Positions 16,999-27,700 of a stretch of DNA of 64,000 bases are shown here, in pieces; within the stretch, counting starts at the first letter, position 1, and the number at the start of each line of letters is the position of its first letter. A model generated the notes under the pieces. The model was given only the letters and a program-made list of their open reading frames with translations. It ran no database searches and had not been told where the DNA came from. The position numbers and the translations under genes were made by a program. The stretch covers positions 2,286,001 to 2,350,000 of the forward strand of contig NZ_JAGA01000002.1 in NCBI RefSeq assembly GCF_000526415.1, read 5' to 3'. Source of the stretch: Kallotenue papyrolyticum. Lineage in GTDB: Bacteria; Chloroflexota; Chloroflexia; Chloroflexales; Kallotenuaceae.

Positions 16999-18450
16999 TC
17001 AGGGTCCTTTCACTTGCAGCGCGGGGATCGCGGCGGGCGTGGTCGGCGCCTGAGCGGCACGTGCCCCTTCGGGCAACGGCGCGGCGGCGATGCCGACCAG
17101 CCCGACCACCAGCGCGGGATTGTACAGGTAGGGCCACAGCACCGGGTTGAAAAGCATGAAGCCCAGGTAGGCCGCCACCGCATGAGCAGTCAGCAGGCTG
17201 ACGCGCGCGCCGCGCCACCAGAAGAGCGCGGCGATCGCCAGCACAATCAGCGCCTGCAGCGGCTTGAGCCAGCGTTCAGCGCCGCGTGACCAGAATTCGC
17301 CGCTGAAGCCGGTGATGATCGACCAGACCGGCGGGTCGGTTTCGAGCCATTTCTGGCGCGGCCAGCCGTCGATCTGGTTGAACCAGCGGTAGGTACCCTC
17401 CACGAAGGCGTGCGGCGTCCAGAGCAGAAACGGCAGGATCAGCAGCGCCGCGACGGCAGCCGCCAGCGCTGCGAGACGCAACGCGCCCCGGGCGCCGTGC
17501 TGACGCAGCCAGTACAGCCCCAGCAACACGGCGAAAACCGCCACCAGCGGCGAGGTCGCTGCGGCGCAGCCCAGCGCGACGGCCGTAGCGCGCGTTCGTC
17601 CGCTCAGTGCTAGGGCCCAGAGCAGCGCCAGCAGCGCCCAGGTGATCGGCGCGGTGTTGCCGGTGTCCCAGTGAATCACGCTCGGTTGCAGGTAGAGCCA
17701 GGCCCACAGCGCCAGCGCCGGTTCGCGCCGCAGCGTCTCCGACCATCCCTGGCGCTGTGCGCTGACCCACAGTAGCGCGCTGAGGATCGCCAGCTCGGCG
17801 ACAATATTGGTCCAACGCAGGTCCACCTGCAGCACAAAGGCCGGTAGGTAGGCCAGCCAAGTGAGCGGCAGATAGGTCAGCGGCACGGGCCATGGCATCT
17901 GATAGGTGCGGTAGGGGCTTGCGCCGGCCAGCAGATGCGTCAGCGCGCCCTGCACCAGCGGCAGCATATCGCCATGCGGCGGGGCGATGGGAATGTAGTG
18001 CATATGCGTCACACGGATGATCGTGCCCAGCCCCAAAGCAACACCCGCTAGCCAGGCCGCGCCCGCGCGCGCGCCGAGCAGCAGCGCCAGTCCGCCACCA
18101 AGCAGCAGCGCCAGCCGTGCGGCGTTCCAGCCGTTGTTGGGCGGCACAAAGACGGCCAGATCGAGCATGGCCGCGATCAGCGCCAGGAGCGGCAACAGCG
18201 CCAACGCGCGCCAGGGCGGCGCGAGCCATGGCGCCAACCCGCCACGGCTGTCGGCAGGCGCCAGCCACAGCAGCGCCAGCAGGACCAGCGCAGCGGCGCC
18301 GACGCTGGCCAGCCGATAGACATGCTGTGCGCCGGTGAGATCGAGCGTCAGGGCTAGCCCGACCCACACACCGATCGCGCGATGGGAGGACGATATCCAT
18401 CTACTCAAGGCAGCCTCAGTGTACGGATGGCGCGTCGGTCGGTCAAGCAT
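16999..18450 (-). CDS. multispanning mannosyltransferase-like protein (GT87/DUF2029 type)
   Basis: A 483-residue integral membrane protein with about ten hydrophobic helices. It resembles polyprenyl-phosphate-mannose-dependent alpha-mannosyltransferases: an early loop with PPNNGWN, then GDMLPLVQGALTHLLAGASPYRTY and WDTGNTAPITWALLALLW. The start was set at ATG 18450 because a minus-strand promoter at 18496-18524 excludes the longer frame to 18651; the ribosome site is weak, so a TTG near 18411 is possible. It is coupled to the downstream glycosidase gene (stop and GTG 2 nt apart). Confidence 0.7.
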   Translation of the reverse strand: MLDRPTRHPYTEAALSRWISSSHRAIGVWVGLALTLDLTGAQHVYRLASVGAAALVLLALLWLAPADSRGGLAPWLAPPWRALALLPLLALIAAMLDLAVFVPPNNGWNAARLALLLGGGLALLLGARAGAAWLAGVALGLGTIIRVTHMHYIPIAPPHGDMLPLVQGALTHLLAGASPYRTYQMPWPVPLTYLPLTWLAYLPAFVLQVDLRWTNIVAELAILSALLWVSAQRQGWSETLRREPALALWAWLYLQPSVIHWDTGNTAPITWALLALLWALALSGRTRATAVALGCAAATSPLVAVFAVLLGLYWLRQHGARGALRLAALAAAVAALLILPFLLWTPHAFVEGTYRWFNQIDGWPRQKWLETDPPVWSIITGFSGEFWSRGAERWLKPLQALIVLAIAALFWWRGARVSLLTAHAVAAYLGFMLFNPVLWPYLYNPALVVGLVGIAAAPLPEGARAAQAPTTPAAIPALQVKGP

Positions 18451-18495
18451 GGCAAGCTGACAACTGCGTGACAAGGCCTGGGGGGAGGTGGCGCT

Positions 18496-18524
18496 AGTAT
18501 ACTGGCTTGTCGGAGGGCTGGCAA
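18496..18524 (-). promoter_or_regulatory. sigma-70-type promoter of the mannosyltransferase-glycosidase pair
   Basis: On the minus strand TTGCCA and TATACT are separated by 17 nt. The start site would fall near 18489, about 40 nt upstream of ATG 18450. Confidence 0.6.
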
Positions 18525-18550
18525 CCGCGTCTGCAGATATGCCGGTATCG

Positions 18551-18559
18551 TGATATAAT
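18551..18559 (+). promoter_or_regulatory. extended -10 promoter of the MFS gene
   Basis: TGATATAAT is an extended -10 element with a perfect TATAAT hexamer. No good -35 hexamer is seen at 17 nt. It is placed 58 nt upstream of the MFS start codon. Confidence 0.55.
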
Positions 18560-18616
18560 GATGACATCGAGCGCCGTGCCCCGCGCGGCATACCCGACGG
18601 AAAGCGAGGAAGAGCG

Positions 18617-19909
18617 ATGCAACGAACCGTGGCTGAATCAGCCGTCATCACGCCGGCGCCGCGACAGGTGTGGCATCGTGCAACCTTTCGCGCGCTACGT
18701 CATCGCAACTATCGGCTGTTCTGGTTCGGCCAGCTGGTTTCGTTGTGCGGCACCTGGATGCAGTCGGTGGCGCAGCAGTGGCTGGTCTATCGCCTGACCG
18801 ATTCGGCGACGAAGCTGGGCATCGTGGCAGCGGCGGCCTCGCTGCCGGTGCTGGTGTTGTCGCTGTGGGCCGGCGTGCTGGTTGATCGTCTGCCCAAGCG
18901 CACGGTGATCCTGGCGACGCAGATAGCGGCGATGCTGCTGGCCTTTGTGCTGGCGGCGCTGACCTGGCTGGGCGTGGTGCAGTTCTGGCACGTCGTCGTG
19001 CTGGCGACGCTGCTGGGCTGTGTCAATGCGATCGACATGCCGGCGCGGCAGGCCTTTGTGCCGGAGATGGTCGAGCGCCAGGACTTGGGCAACGCCATCG
19101 CGCTGAACTCCTCGGCCTTCAACGCTGCGCGCGTCGTCGGACCGGCGGTGGCCGGACTGCTGGTGGCCGCCGTAGGCGAAGCGGTGGCCTTCAGTCTCAA
19201 CGGCATCAGCTACCTGGCGGTGATCGCCGGTCTGTTGATGATGCGCCTGCCGCCCTGGGAGCCGCGCGCTGTCGCCGGCACGCCGCTGCTCGATCTGCTG
19301 GATGGGCTACGCTACGTGGCGCGCGATCCGCTCAAGCGCGCGCTGATCGGCGCCCTGGCGCTGCATTCAATCTTCGGCACGCTGCATATCACGCTGATGC
19401 CGGTGTTCGCCCGCGATGTCTTCGTGGTGCGCGGTGTAGCGGCGCTAGCGCAGGGCGAGGCGCGCCTGGGCGTGCTGATGGCGGCGTTTGGCGTCGGCGC
19501 GCTGGCCGGAGCCCTGAGCGTTGCCGCCCTGGGTGAGCGCGTGCGGGCCGGGACGCGCATCACGCTGGGGCTGTGGCTCTATCCGCTGGCCTTTCTCCTC
19601 TTTGCCGTAGCGCCCTCCTTCTGGCTGGCGCTGCCGATGCTGGCCCTGGGCGGCTGGGCGATGATCACGCTGCTGGCGACGAGCAATACCATGTTGCAGA
19701 CCACCACGCCTGATGCCCTGCGCGGACGGGTCATGAGCCTCTACACGCTGGTGCTGGTGGGCTTGATGCCGTTTGGCAACCTGCTGGCCGGCGCGCTGGC
19801 GGATGGCCTGGGCAGCGCGCCGCTAGCGGTTGGCCTGGGGCAGCTAGTGGTGCTGGCGACGGCCGTGGCGCTCTCGCTGGGTGTGCCGCGCGTACGGGCG
19901 TTGCCTTAG
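18617..19909 (+). CDS. MFS transporter (enterobactin-exporter/EntS-like)
   Basis: A 430-residue major facilitator protein with twelve predicted helices. It has the signature of the MFS_3 branch: FGQLVSLCGTWMQSVAQQWLVYRLT in the first helices, VDRLPKRTVILATQ after helix 2 and MPARQAFVPEMV. Members of this group export siderophores or hydrophobic compounds by proton antiport; no substrate can be assigned. The ATG follows GCGAGGAAGAGCG. Confidence 0.85.
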   Translation: MQRTVAESAVITPAPRQVWHRATFRALRHRNYRLFWFGQLVSLCGTWMQSVAQQWLVYRLTDSATKLGIVAAAASLPVLVLSLWAGVLVDRLPKRTVILATQIAAMLLAFVLAALTWLGVVQFWHVVVLATLLGCVNAIDMPARQAFVPEMVERQDLGNAIALNSSAFNAARVVGPAVAGLLVAAVGEAVAFSLNGISYLAVIAGLLMMRLPPWEPRAVAGTPLLDLLDGLRYVARDPLKRALIGALALHSIFGTLHITLMPVFARDVFVVRGVAALAQGEARLGVLMAAFGVGALAGALSVAALGERVRAGTRITLGLWLYPLAFLLFAVAPSFWLALPMLALGGWAMITLLATSNTMLQTTTPDALRGRVMSLYTLVLVGLMPFGNLLAGALADGLGSAPLAVGLGQLVVLATAVALSLGVPRVRALP

Positions 19910-19975
19910 GGACATTTCCTTCAGAATCGGCTACAATACGCTCGATGCCGATGCGTACATCGGCGGAGGAGCGGT

Positions 19976-20584
19976 ATGTTTCTGGTCGTCGGCCTGGGCA
20001 ATCCGGGCGAGCAGTACGTTCGAAATCGACATAACGTTGGTTTTCAATGCCTGAGCTACCTGGCACAGCGGCATGGTCTCGCCTTCAACGAGAAGCAGCA
20101 TCGTGCCCGGCTGGCGACGGGCGTGATTCGCGGGCAGCGCGTGGTGCTGGCTAAGCCCTTCACCTATATGAACGACAGCGGGCTGGCAGTGGCGGCGCTG
20201 GTGCGCTGGTACAAGCTCGATCCGGCGACGCACCTGCTGGTGATCTACGACGATCTGGATCTGCCTTTTGGTACGATCCGTCTGCGGCCTGGCGGGAGCG
20301 CCGGCGGCCAGCGTGGCGTGCAGTCGATCATCCAGCACCTGGGCACGCAGCAGTTTCCGCGTCTGCGTGTGGGGATCGGGCGACCACCCGCCGGCTGGGA
20401 TGCCAAGGACTACGTGCTGAGCAACTGGACGCGCGCCGAAGAGGCTGCTCTGCCCGAGCTGTATGCGCGCGTTGCGGATGCCGTGGAGACCGTGCTGGGC
20501 GAGGGCCTGGCGGCGGCGATGAATCGCTTCAACGTTGCGCCACGCGACGAGCTGCGCCCGCCCGCGAATGAGCCGTCGTGCTGA
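19976..20584 (+). CDS. pth: peptidyl-tRNA hydrolase
   Basis: A 202-residue Pth that frees tRNA from peptidyl-tRNA dropped by ribosomes. Seen are VVGLGNPGEQY with Asn9, catalytic His19 in NRHNVGF, the tRNA/substrate segment KPFTYMNDSG, the Asp motif IYDDLDLPFG and the GSAGGQRGVQSII loop. The length is normal for bacteria. GGAGGAGCGGT precedes the ATG, and a TACAAT -10 lies at 19932-19937. Confidence 0.95.
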   Translation: MFLVVGLGNPGEQYVRNRHNVGFQCLSYLAQRHGLAFNEKQHRARLATGVIRGQRVVLAKPFTYMNDSGLAVAALVRWYKLDPATHLLVIYDDLDLPFGTIRLRPGGSAGGQRGVQSIIQHLGTQQFPRLRVGIGRPPAGWDAKDYVLSNWTRAEEAALPELYARVADAVETVLGEGLAAAMNRFNVAPRDELRPPANEPSC

Positions 20585-20588
20585 GCCC

Positions 20589-20617
20589 TTGCGTCGCACA
20601 CGATTGCGTGGTATAGT
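20589..20617 (+). promoter_or_regulatory. sigma-70-type promoter of the RRM protein gene
   Basis: TTGCGT and TATAGT are separated by 17 nt, giving a start near 20624 and a leader of about 120 nt. Confidence 0.6.
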
Positions 20618-20624
20618 GTTGGCG

Positions 20625-20652
20625 TGGCCATCGCAGATGACTGCGGTGGCCA
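20625..20652 (+). promoter_or_regulatory. 5-prime leader hairpin of the RRM mRNA
   Basis: A 12-bp stem (TGGCCATCGCAG pairing with CTGCGGTGGCCA, one T-G wobble) closes an ATGA loop exactly where the transcript should begin. It is not followed by T residues, so a terminator role is unlikely. A cap-like mRNA-stabilising or temperature-responsive structure is inferred. Confidence 0.45.
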
Positions 20653-20742
20653 CAACGTTTTTCGAGGTGTGGCGCGACGAGCGCTGCACAAGGGTGTACG
20701 TGCCGTACACCGGCATTCCCCCAGGGAATGCATGGAGGACCG

Positions 20743-21033
20743 ATGCAGGCCCGTTTATTCTTTGGCAATCTGTCGTGGAACACCACCGCCGCCGACCTGT
20801 CCGCGCTCGTGAGTGAGCATGCCGAAGTGCTGGATGCCAACGTCATCGCTGATCGCGACACCGGTCGCTCGCGCGGCTTCGGCTTCGTGACCATCGAGAG
20901 CGAGCGCGTACCGGAGGTGATTCGCGCCCTAGACGGCCAGAACGTTGATGGTCGTGCCATCCGCGTCAATACTGCCGAAGACAAGCCCCGTCGCGAGCGC
21001 GACGGATTCGGTGGTCGCGGGCGTCGCTATTAA
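20743..21033 (+). CDS. RRM-type RNA-binding protein
   Basis: A 96-residue single-RRM protein of the kind common in cyanobacteria and Chloroflexota. RNP2 is LFFGNLSW near the N-terminus and RNP1 is RSRGFGFVTI near residue 45; the C-terminus is a short Arg/Gly tail (RRERDGFGGRGRRY). It binds single-stranded RNA and may act as a cold-shock or mRNA chaperone. ATG 20743 follows GGAGG, which decides against the upstream in-frame ATG at 20728. Confidence 0.92.
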   Translation: MQARLFFGNLSWNTTAADLSALVSEHAEVLDANVIADRDTGRSRGFGFVTIESERVPEVIRALDGQNVDGRAIRVNTAEDKPRRERDGFGGRGRRY

Positions 21034-21051
21034 GGCGCGCTGGTGCGATAG

Positions 21052-21079
21052 ACACGCCAGGGAGGCTTCCCTGGCGTGT
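21052..21079 (+). terminator. intrinsic terminator after the RRM gene
   Basis: A 12-bp stem ACACGCCAGGGA/TCCCTGGCGTGT with a 4-nt loop, followed by TGTGTTCTTTC. Confidence 0.8.
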
Positions 21080-21132
21080 TGTGTTCTTTCCCGGGTGCAT
21101 AGACCCATCGCCAAGCGAAAGGAGCAACAAGC

Positions 21133-21435
21133 ATGGCCTATCTCAGCTACCCGTCGGCAACCGACCTGCACCTGCGGCTGGAAGGGCACGAACAGGCGAT
21201 CCTGACGGTGGTGCGCAAATGCCCCTGGTGGCACAGCGCCGAGGTGGAAGGCCGGCGGCCCGGCAGCACCACCGTCAGCGCGGTGACCCTCATCGCCAGG
21301 CGCGACATGGATCCCACCCTGCGGCAGATCCTTGCCACGTGCGCCGGTCTGGTCTTTCCCGCGGACGGTGGCGCGGGCAGGCCGCGTGCCCGCCCGCGCC
21401 GCGCTGGGCCGGCGTCAAAACGCAAGCAACGATGA
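21133..21435 (+). CDS. conserved-looking small protein of unknown function
   Basis: A 100-residue protein, not recognised. It begins MAYLSYPSATDLHLRLEGHE, has a central KCPWWHSAEVEG and ends in a basic tail rich in Arg, Pro and Lys (RPRARPRRAGPASKRKQR) that could bind nucleic acid. AAAGGAG precedes the ATG and an intrinsic terminator follows, which together support a real gene. Confidence 0.6.
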   Translation: MAYLSYPSATDLHLRLEGHEQAILTVVRKCPWWHSAEVEGRRPGSTTVSAVTLIARRDMDPTLRQILATCAGLVFPADGGAGRPRARPRRAGPASKRKQR

Positions 21436-21437
21436 CC

Positions 21438-21475
21438 GCGTGGGCGATGGTGCCCACGCCGGGCTGATTTTTATC
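21438..21475 (+). terminator. intrinsic terminator ahead of the Rhs gene
   Basis: An 8-bp stem GCGTGGGC/GCCCACGC is followed within a few bases by TTTTTATC and more T runs. It separates the small gene from the Rhs promoter. Confidence 0.75.
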
Positions 21476-21522
21476 TCTTTTTTGATTTTTTGCGCGCGTT
21501 GCGAAACTGCGTGGGTACCCCC

Positions 21523-21551
21523 TTGACACGCAGCACGGGGTGGTGTATACT
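21523..21551 (+). promoter_or_regulatory. strong sigma-70-type promoter of the Rhs gene
   Basis: A perfect TTGACA and TATACT with 17-nt spacing. The start would be near 21558, giving a leader of about 208 nt that contains a small GACATC/GATGTC hairpin. Because the start lies downstream of 21490, the translation start must be downstream too, which supports ATG 21766. Confidence 0.75.
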
Positions 21552-21765
21552 CCGCGCCAGTTGGCAGACATCATCCCCCCCAGATGTCAATCCACGTTCG
21601 ACATCTTTCCGCGTTAACGGAATAGCGTTCCACAGCGGCCTATTTGTGCCGTCTTGTTCGGCTGTTGGCTGGTTTCCGCGTCTGGGGGTGCCATCCCGCG
21701 CGATGGAACTCCTGCTCGGCGCCGTTTCGTCACCCTGCGGTGCGATTCATAATGGAGGACTGGGT

Positions 21766-24700
21766 ATGGGGCGTTGGCAGCGCTGGTCGGCCTGGTTGAC
21801 CGTTGTCTTCATCGCAAGCGTCGCGTTGCCTGGCGCACAGCCCGCCGCACGAGCGTCGGCCACCGTCAGCGCGCAACGCGCGCCGGAGCAGCCGCCCAGT
21901 CCCCAGATGCGCCAGGTCGCACCGCTCAGCGATCCCAATCTGCCCAGCCTGGTGATCGACGTGCAGGCCAATCCCGACCCGATCAGCGTCGGCGAGCCGT
22001 TGACCATCAGCGTTGCGATCCTCAATCAAGCGCAGGTGGCCGCCCGGCAGGTGGAGGTCAGCCTGCCGGTGCCGGCGCACAGCAGGCCGGCAGCCAACGC
22101 CGCGCTGCAGTCTGATGGCCGCGCCTGGCGCTGGACGCTGGCGGAGCTGCCGGGCGGCGCGAGCGCCACGCTCACGGCCACGCTGACGCTCGACCGCGTG
22201 CCGGCGAGCGGCGCGGTGGTAGTGCGTCCCACGGTACGCGCGCAGCGGCTCACCATGCCGGTGCAGGCGGTTGGCGGCGCGCTGGTCTTACCAGAGGATG
22301 GCCTCGCGAGCCGGTTTGTCCCAGGCCAGGCGGGTCGGCTGCGCAGCGCGGATGGGCGTATCGAGGTTGAGCTGCCGGCCAGGGCAGCGCGGCGCGCGCT
22401 GCAGCTACGCCAGCGCTGGCGTGCGCCCGCCGGGGAACGGGTACCGCCCGGTCAGCGGCGTCTGCTACCGCCGTTCTTCTTGAACGCCGAAGACGAGCGT
22501 GGTCAGGCCGTGCACCGCTTCGATCAGCCGCTGACGCTGCGCGTGCGCTATAGCGATGAGCAGGTGCTGGTGCGCGGCTGGGATGAGAGTGCGCTGGCTC
22601 TCTTCTGGTTCGACGACGAGGGTACGCAGCAGTGGATGCCTATTCCGGCCCAGGTGGATGCCGAGCGCAACGAAATCACGGCGCAGGTCGATCACTTCAG
22701 CGCCTTCACCATCGGCGATCTGGCGTCGCCATCGACGGCCTTCATTCCCAGTTTGCAGGCCTGGCAGGTGGGCCTGTTCAGCGGCAGCGCCACCTATAGC
22801 TACCCACTGGAGCTCCCCGCCGGGCCGGCCGGTCTGAAACCGAACCTCTCGCTCAGCTACAGCAGCAACGCAATCGATGGCGACAGTGGCATGTACCAGG
22901 TCTTTCAGGCTGGCTGGGCCGGGCTGGGCTGGAGCCTGGATACCGGCGCGGTGGCGCGCAACAGCATCGTCATCAATCCGGCGACCGGCCTGATGTTCGA
23001 TACCTTCACGATCGTGGTCAACGGTCAGTCGCATCAGCTCGTGCGCGCCGAGCCGCTGGTGAGCCAGCCGGATGAACAGAATCCCAGTCACTGGGCCTGG
23101 CGTCCAACCGACGAGACGTTTGTTCGCGTTCGCGCCGTGCCCAACGGCACCGCATGGGACGGCAATCCGGGGCGGGGTGGCCTGGTCAATGGTGTCTGGC
23201 AACCACGCTATACCTGGGTGCTGTGGGCCAAGGATGGAACGCGCTACGAATTTGCCGAGGATCTCTGGTACGGCTGGGATCGGTGCGCTGTCGCCAACGA
23301 GGTGGAATTCGAACCCTATAAGTGGCTGTTGTCACGCGTTGTCGATCCGCACGGAAACACGATGACCTATACCTATGCGCGCAACACCTGGACCGGTGGC
23401 GAGGTGCGCTGCGACTCATGGCGCTATGCCCGCGGCACGGTGGATCGCGACGCCTGGCCGGTGCTGGTGGAATGGAGCGCCCATCCGGCGACCGGCGCGC
23501 CAGCGCGGTATCGTCTGGAGTTTGTCTCAACCGCGCGCGAGCAGGACACCGCGTTTGACGGCGCCGACAACTACTACGGCGGGAAGCTCAACGGCGCGCC
23601 ACGCCAGACCCGGCGACTCCTGGCACTGCGCGTTCTCAGCAATCCTACCGGCAGCGCCTGGGAGCTGGTGCGCGAGTACCGGTTGAGCACGGACTACCGC
23701 CTCAGCCCCGATCGCCTGGTGAACGATCAACCGGATCGCGCCAACCCCAAGCTGACCCTCACGGCGATCCAGGTGATCGCCAGCGATGGCAGCAGCGCCC
23801 TGCCGGCGATGACTTTTCGCTATGGCGAGACGCCTGGCGTTACCGCCGATGCCTGCACCGGTACCTCCTGGCCGCGCGGGGATTGGAATCGCCTGGTTCA
23901 GGTCGAGAATGGCTATGGCGGGCGCGTGACCTTCACCTACGAACAGATCGGGGTGGCCAGTTGTAAGCGCATCTTTCGGAACCATCGTCGCATTACCGGC
24001 AAAACGATCAGCGACGGGCGCGGCAACAGCTTTACCTGGACCTATCGCTACAGCGATCCGGCGCTTAATTCGCTGGGCTGGCGGCTGACCGGCAGCGGCG
24101 ATCCCAATGCCACGCAGGAATATCCAAATTCGGCGGCGCTCTACTATAACACCTACTGGGATCCCAACCACAACAATCAGCACTGGCTGGCCACCCGCCC
24201 GCTCAAGGAGTTTCGTGGGCATCGGTTGGTGGTCGAGATCGATCCGCAGGGCTGGCAGACCGAGCACTGGTTCTATCAGGGCGATGTTGGCTGCGTGCCC
24301 GGCGCCAGTGGCAACGCCATCCCCAACGATGCCTGTTTCCAGCAGCTCCGTGACCGCGAGTTCCTCAAGGGCCGCGAATACAAAACCATGCTGCGCACCC
24401 CGGCCGCGAGCGGCAGCCACTGGATCAAAGAAACACAGCAGAGCTACACCGTCACCTTCTTCGACTACTCGCACGCGCCGTTGACCGGCCTGTGGCGCGC
24501 CTGGCATGCCATGACTGAAACCCGCGAACTGGCCTGGGAGGGCATGGAAGGTCTGACCGATCCGGTCATCAAAACCACGCGCTATATCTATGATGATGAT
24601 GGGAGCGCCTACGTCAACGGCAGCACCACCGGCACCAACGCGCGCTACGGCAATCTTGGTCGGGTCGAAGAATATGATCAGACCGGCGCGCGCGTGCGCA

Positions 24701-27700
24701 TCACCAAATACTACTACGCTATTCGCGACGACAGTACGACCTATCTGGCCGACCGTGTCTGGGCGACGGTGATCTTCGACACCTCCTGGCAGGTGCTGGC
24801 CTACACGGCGCAGTTCTACGATGGCGCCAGCGATCCGCGCGTGATGGGGCAGCGTGGACTCCTGACGCGCGTCAGTAAGCTCTATGCCGATGGCGCAAGT
24901 GGACCGCTCAGCGGCACGCTCTCCAGCGCCGATACCACCTATACCTATGATGCCTATGGCAATCGCACCGGCGAAACCACCTACGAAAGCGCGGGCAGCT
25001 CATGGGTCAGCAACGGCCTGCGCGTCTGGGGCGCGCCGGGCAACGGCAGCCGGGCGCACACGACCACAACGACGTATGACGCGATCATGCGCGCCTTCCC
25101 CGAGCGGGTCACCAATCCGCTCGGGCATGTAGAACAGGCGGTGTATGACCGGCGTATGGGCACGCTCACGCGTGTCACCGATGCCAATGGCGCCGTAACC
25201 GAGGCGGCCTATGATGGTTTCGGGCGACTGATCAAGGTGGCGCGGCCGGGCGATACACTGGCCATGCCAACCACGGAAGCCTTCTATTACGACTGGGAGC
25301 GTCCGTTCCGCATCATCGTGTCGCAGCGCGAGATCGGCGGACAGGCCGGCGCGGTCCGGCCGATCGTGCGCTTCTATGACGGTTTGGGTCGCGAGATCCA
25401 GACCAAGAGCGAAAGCCAGGACGGTCTGCAGCAGATCGTCGTTGATACGGAGTATGATGGGCGCGGGCGGGTGATGCGCACCTCCCAGCCGCGCTACGTC
25501 AACGGCAGCGTCGATACCACCTTCTGGCAGTATGTTGCGCCGGGCAGTCATGTTGCCTGGACGACGACAACCTATGATGGGTTGGATCGTCCGCTGCGCG
25601 TCACGCATCCCGATGGCAGCTTTGTCGGCTATCACTACGGAATCTATGAAGGGCTGGTCTTCCACGATGTCGCCGACGAGAACCGCCATCGGACCTACTC
25701 GATGTATGACAGCCTGGGGCGGCGGGTGAAGGTGCGCGAGCTGAGCGGCAACTGTTCACCATCGTCCTGGGGCTATCCCTGGCACTGGCCCGAGTATGCC
25801 TGTGGCGGCTCCTTCACCGAGGTGTGGGCCAACGACGCCACGACCACCTACAGCTACAACGCGCTTGATCTCCTCACGCAGGTGACCGATGCCCATGGCA
25901 ATGTCACCGCCATGACCTACGATGCCCTGGGACGCAAGATCGAGATGCGCGATCCCGATATGGGCACCTGGCGCTACCGCTACGACGCCAACGGCAACCT
26001 GACGCAGCAGACGGACGCGAACGGCCAGACCCTCACCTTCCGCTACGACGCGCTCGATCGGTTGACGGCCCGCGAGGGGAGCGACGGACGGGCCAATTAC
26101 TACGCCTACGACGAGGCCTTCGGCAGCGGCAAGGGCCGGCGCACCTCGATGAGCACCTATCTCAATGGCGTCAATCAATCCTACGTGGCCTTCCACTACG
26201 ACAGCCGCGGCCGGAAGGTGCGGCAGGAGGTGACCGCGGCGGGCGTGACGCGGCGCTTCCAATGGACCTACGACAGCGCCGACCGCGTGACGGCGATCCA
26301 GTACCCCACCGGCGAGACGGTGACCTACACCTATGATGCCGCGTGGCGGCAGACGAGCGCGTGTTCCAGCCTGGGCGATTGTTATGCCAGCAACGCCAGC
26401 TACACGGCGCTGAACCAGCCACAGCAGTTGACCTTTGGCAACCAGCTCCTGCAGCGCTGGGACTACAGCAGTCCCATGCAGCGCGTGCAGCAGATCCGCG
26501 TCGGCACCGGCGCCGATCTGGGGATGCACTTCAATCGCACCTATGCCTATGAGCCGAACGGGAACGTGCGGCAGATTGATGATCTGGTGTTCGCTCAGCG
26601 GCAGTCCTTCAGCTACGACCATCGCGACCGGCTGACGCGGGCCTGGACGAGCGATGGCGTGGCCGCCGCGCGCGACGGCATGGCTCAAACGCAGGTCGCG
26701 CAGGTTTCCCCACGACTGGCTGCGCCGATCCAGCCGTTCACGGCGCTGGCATCCGACCGGCGCTTCGGTCAGCCGGTGGCCGCCCTTGAGCAGACCGGCG
26801 GGCGGATCAAGGATGCCACGTTTGAGAGTGGTAGCCTCACCGGGTCGCAGGGAGTCGACAGCGTCTACGGGAGCGTCACGCTGGAACAGACCGCGCCGCT
26901 CAAGGGCCGGTATAGCGCTCGTTTCGATCAGGCCCAGGGCGCTTATCTACGGGAACAGTTTACCGCAACCGAGCGGGTGTACATCTCCTTCTATGTGAGA
27001 ATAACGGCGCTGCCCACCTCCAGCGTGCGCGTGCTTCAGGTGCGCAACAATAGCACGACGGTGGGCAATATCGAGATTCGACCAACCGGCCGCTTGCGGC
27101 TGCGCGTGGGTACCACAACCGTGGGAAGCGAGTCGCAGCCGCTCCAGGTGAATCACCTCTACCGGATCGGCCTGGTGCAGATCCAGGGCTCTGGCACGAA
27201 TGCCGTGCTGGAAGGGTATGTGGCCAGCGCGGATGAGGCGTTTGGCGCGCCGTTTGCGACCCTGACGACAGGCACGTGGACGACGCCGGCAAGCGACGTG
27301 CGCGTTGGTGAAACGACCGGCGGGTCAACCCTGCATGCCATCGTTGACGATCTGCGGATTGATAGCGCCGCTATGCCTGCGCCGAGCACGGGCGGCACCG
27401 GTCCCACGGCGACGCCAACCTCGATCGCGACAGCGACCGCAACACCGACACCAATACCGACGGCGACCGCCGTACCGACGCCGACGCCCACGCCGTCGCC
27501 TCCCTACCGGCCTGCTCCATATGATCACAGCTACCGCTACGATGCGATCGGCAACCTCCTCAGCAAGGCGGGCGTGAGCTATAGCTACGGCGCGAACGGC
27601 AACGGCACGGGCGCGGGCCCGCACCAGGCGCGGACCGTGGGCGGGCAGACCTACCGCTACGACGTCAACGGCAACCTGCTCAGCGGCGGCGGGCGGACAT

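Noticed and set aside
15545-17053. 502-codon frame on the plus strand
   Set aside because: It lies opposite the glycosidase gene, has no ribosome site and no domain; it is a mirror of high-GC coding DNA.
21490-21765. Rhs protein start at 21490
   Set aside because: This lies upstream of the strong promoter (-10 at 21546-21551); ATG 21766 has GGAGG and a proper signal peptide.
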